Source: CAYOCE01 sp964402405
Lineage (GTDB): Bacteria > Pseudomonadota > Alphaproteobacteria > UBA7879
Direction: 5' to 3'
DNA length: 7,797 nucleotides
Assembly: GCA_964402405.1 (NCBI GenBank)
Contig: CAYOCE010000054.1
Coordinates: 1-7,797 of the forward strand
A program made the position numbers and the translations under genes. Numbering within the stretch: the stretch's first letter is position 1; each line of letters opens with the position of its first letter. The notes under the pieces were generated by a model. That model searched no databases, was not told the origin of the DNA, and saw only the letters and a list, made by a program, of their open reading frames with translations. Of this stretch, positions 6,433 to 7,797 are shown in pieces.

Positions 6433-6491
6433 TTTACCTTGCTCCTTTATTTTAATTATTAATCCACTCATCTCTTAAATTTCTTGCAGAG

Positions 6492-6520
6492 AGCATATCT
6501 TCATTTTTTGCTTTTTTCAA
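6492..6520 (-). promoter_or_regulatory. Promoter of exported protein copy 1
   Basis: On the minus strand TTGAAA (complement of 6515-6520) and TATGCT (complement of 6492-6497) are 17 bases apart. The same arrangement is kept at the equivalent place upstream of copy 2 although the flanks differ at 16 of 83 positions. The predicted transcript has a leader of about 50 bases with the Shine-Dalgarno site near its end. Confidence 0.7.
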
Positions 6521-6537
6521 TTATATATTTTCATTAA

Positions 6538-6618
6538 TCAGCTGCAGGAAGCGGATCTAATCCCTCTTCGGGTGGGGGATCTGGTCATACAACAGATGAT
6601 GAAACAGCACATCGATAG
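6538..6618 (+). pseudogene. Remnant of the 3' end of a Gly/Ser-rich gene
   Basis: Between the two repeat copies one plus-strand frame reads 26 codons rich in Ala, Gly, Ser, Asp and Thr (AAGSGSNPSSGGGSGH, then TTDDETAHR) and ends at TAG 6616-6618. The frame is closed upstream by TAA at 6535-6537, and no start codon or ribosome site is present. The composition is more protein-like and GC-richer than the surrounding AT-rich intergenic DNA. The Ser/Gly/His tail loosely recalls the tail of the histidine-rich protein at 342-893, but there is no alignable identity. It is most simply the stump of an exported-protein gene cut by the duplication; chance is not excluded. Confidence 0.4.
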
Positions 6619-6657
6619 GTCCTATGTAGGAATATAGTTCCCGCCAATTTCTGACAT

Positions 6658-6692
6658 AAAAAAACGGCCAAAGATTCCTCTTTGACCGTTTT
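6658..6692. terminator. Terminator of exported protein copy 2
   Basis: Exact copy of the hairpin at 5465-5499, with the seven-T tail on the minus strand (complement of 6658-6664). It also prevents copy 2 transcripts from running into copy 1, so each copy is an independent unit. Confidence 0.85.
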
Positions 6693-6710
6693 GTAGAAAA
6701 GTAGATTTAA

Positions 6711-7625
6711 TTAATCGTTAGATGCAAGAAAGTAACTACTATCTCTATTTAAGTCTTCTAATGCATCCACCTCAGCTCGGGTTAACTTTTGTGGGGCCGC
6801 TTCAGGTACTATTATGGGGTTTGTATTTATGTCTTTCTGTAATTCACCAAAAGGTTTAAAACCCATAGAAATAGTCACTTTACGGTTTCGATTTCTTTCT
6901 ATATTCTCAGTATATTCTATAGAAAAAACATCCTCAATAAGTGAAAAATTTACAAAATTATTACCTATATCATAGCTTTTACGGCCCTTGAGGGCCTCTA
7001 GTAAATCAAATTCACCTAGATCTAATAGTCCACCTTTTGTTCCAGTAAAGGCGAAAAGTATATTACGCCCTCCTTTTCTTAGGTGATCGCTTAAAACAAC
7101 TAATCCTATATCTATTCTCCGGGAAATAAAGCTCCAGGAGCATAGACCGAAATTGTGTCCTTGTAAAAGTGAGTTTTTTATTCGAATGTCTTCTTCAGCA
7201 ACTCTTTCCCCGTAAGGAGACGGTTCTCTTCCTGCAAAAACGAATCCCTTAGGATGTCCTGCCACTTCGATCAAAGGATGTGCGTCACCTCCAAATAAAC
7301 TAACACCCACTTTTGTTGTTTCCAGGGGAGATTCTGTGGGTTCCTTCAGTTTCATAAGAGAATCACCCCTTTCACAACTCGAACCCTGGGAGGCATTGGG
7401 GTTTTGGGTCTCATCATTCTCATAATCATTTTTGATTATGGTAGAAACATTTAAAACAACTCTTTGAGGTATCTCCAGGGGATAAGAAATATCCCTAGAA
7501 ACCATAAGATCAATATCTTCAAAATGAACTCCAAAGTTACTTGAAGCTCCCTCCATTCCAATAGACACTTGTGGTATTAAAATACCTGCAATTAGCAGGG
7601 ATGTTAATATATTTTTAAATTTCAT
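6711..7625 (-). CDS. Exported protein of unknown function, copy 2 (304 aa)
   Basis: Identical in protein and DNA to the gene at 5518-6432, with the same signal peptide (1-23), C84 and C162. It starts at the same ATG, preceded by AAGGAG (complement of 7635-7640). The codon after that site in the upstream frame is TAA, so here no N-terminal extension is possible. It has its own promoter and terminator, so both copies can be expressed, possibly at different levels because the leaders and -10 boxes differ. The lack of even a synonymous change between the copies means very recent duplication or gene conversion. No domain is recognised. Confidence 0.8.
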   Translation of the reverse strand: MKFKNILTSLLIAGILIPQVSIGMEGASSNFGVHFEDIDLMVSRDISYPLEIPQRVVLNVSTIIKNDYENDETQNPNASQGSSCERGDSLMKLKEPTESPLETTKVGVSLFGGDAHPLIEVAGHPKGFVFAGREPSPYGERVAEEDIRIKNSLLQGHNFGLCSWSFISRRIDIGLVVLSDHLRKGGRNILFAFTGTKGGLLDLGEFDLLEALKGRKSYDIGNNFVNFSLIEDVFSIEYTENIERNRNRKVTISMGFKPFGELQKDINTNPIIVPEAAPQKLTRAEVDALEDLNRDSSYFLASND

Positions 7626-7684
7626 TTTACTTTACTCCTTAATTTTAGTTATTAATACATTCATTTCTTAAATTTCCTCAAAAA

Positions 7685-7713
7685 AGAATAACTTCACTTT
7701 TTTCTTTTTTCAA
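7685..7713 (-). promoter_or_regulatory. Promoter of exported protein copy 2
   Basis: TTGAAA (complement of 7708-7713) and TATTCT (complement of 7685-7690) are 17 bases apart on the minus strand, at the same offset (1193) as the promoter of copy 1. The -35 is identical in both; the -10 differs at one base (TATTCT against TATGCT). Confidence 0.7.
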
Positions 7714-7732
7714 CCTTTGAAATATTTTTCAT

Positions 7733-7797
7733 GAGCAGACCTACGCTCGACCGTTTACATATAGAACTGCTTATGGTAGATGTTGAAAATTGTTATT
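7733..7797. other. Unassigned right edge
   Basis: This stretch lies beyond the end of homology between the two copies. I see no gene, hairpin or repeat in it. Short open stretches on both strands lack a start codon with a ribosome site. Confidence 0.5.

Larger units (their letters stand above)
5461..6437. repeat. 977-bp direct repeat, copy 1
   Basis: Base-for-base identical to 6654-7630 (offset 1193) when read line by line. It covers the terminator, the whole coding region and 5 bases upstream of the start codon. Homology continues to the right at reduced identity: 6438-6520 against 7631-7713 aligns without gaps with 16 mismatches, and fades near 6534. To the left the flank is the cdsA end, which does not match the flank of copy 2 clearly. 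Confidence 0.95.
6654..7630. repeat. 977-bp direct repeat, copy 2
   Basis: Identical partner of 5461-6437. Homology at lower identity continues to about 7732, after which the sequence (GAGCAGACC...) no longer matches copy 1. The 119 bases between the copies, 6535-6653, are unique in the window. Confidence 0.95.

Noticed and set aside
6433..6471. N-terminal extension of exported protein copy 1 to ATG 6471 (317 residues)
   Set aside because: The equivalent stretch before copy 2 contains an in-frame TAA, the conserved AAGGAG lies inside the extension at the right distance from the inner ATG, and the inner start gives a clean signal peptide.
7733..7797. Start of a further gene or an insertion-sequence end at the right edge
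   Set aside because: The stretch is too short, with no start codon plus ribosome site and no inverted end that I can match.

Overview
The window looks like a chromosomal segment of a Gram-negative alphaproteobacterium. The evidence is an alphaproteobacterial-type MreB and the conserved pyrH-frr-uppS-cdsA run. Around these sit lineage-specific secreted proteins, repeats and a gene remnant, a mix that suggests a host-associated lineage such as the Holosporales. That placement is inference; no rRNA or other decisive marker is present.

Layout. Bases 1-239 hold 3.6 copies of a non-coding 65-bp tandem repeat whose units each fold into a hairpin. A small gene for an exported histidine-rich protein follows (342-893), with its own terminator. 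mreB (1055-2092) stands alone, without mreC behind it in this window. The 488 bases between mreB and pyrH are mostly three palindromic elements of about 97 bp. Two of them (2119-2217 and 2373-2468) are inverted copies of one another, and a third (2265-2360) shares only the architecture. A promoter and a leader without a Shine-Dalgarno site precede pyrH-frr-uppS-cdsA (2581-5443), whose members are separated by 0 or 3 bases or overlap. dxr, which often follows cdsA, is absent; a bidirectional terminator ends the run.

The last 2.3 kb, on the minus strand, carry two tandem copies of a gene for an unrecognised 304-residue exported protein. The copies are identical over 977 bp, from the terminator to 5 bases upstream of the start codon. 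The 83 bp directly upstream differ at 16 positions yet keep the Shine-Dalgarno site and a -35/-10 pair at the same spacing. Between the copies is a short plus-strand stretch that reads like the 3' end of a lost Gly/Ser-rich gene.

Functionally, the core genes serve envelope growth and translation. MreB organises lateral wall synthesis, UppS makes the C55 lipid carrier for peptidoglycan and LPS, CdsA makes CDP-diacylglycerol for phospholipids, PyrH supplies UDP, and Frr recycles ribosomes. The flanking genes encode exported proteins of unknown function. The strongest candidates for something undescribed are the homogenised exported-protein pair and the two repeat families.
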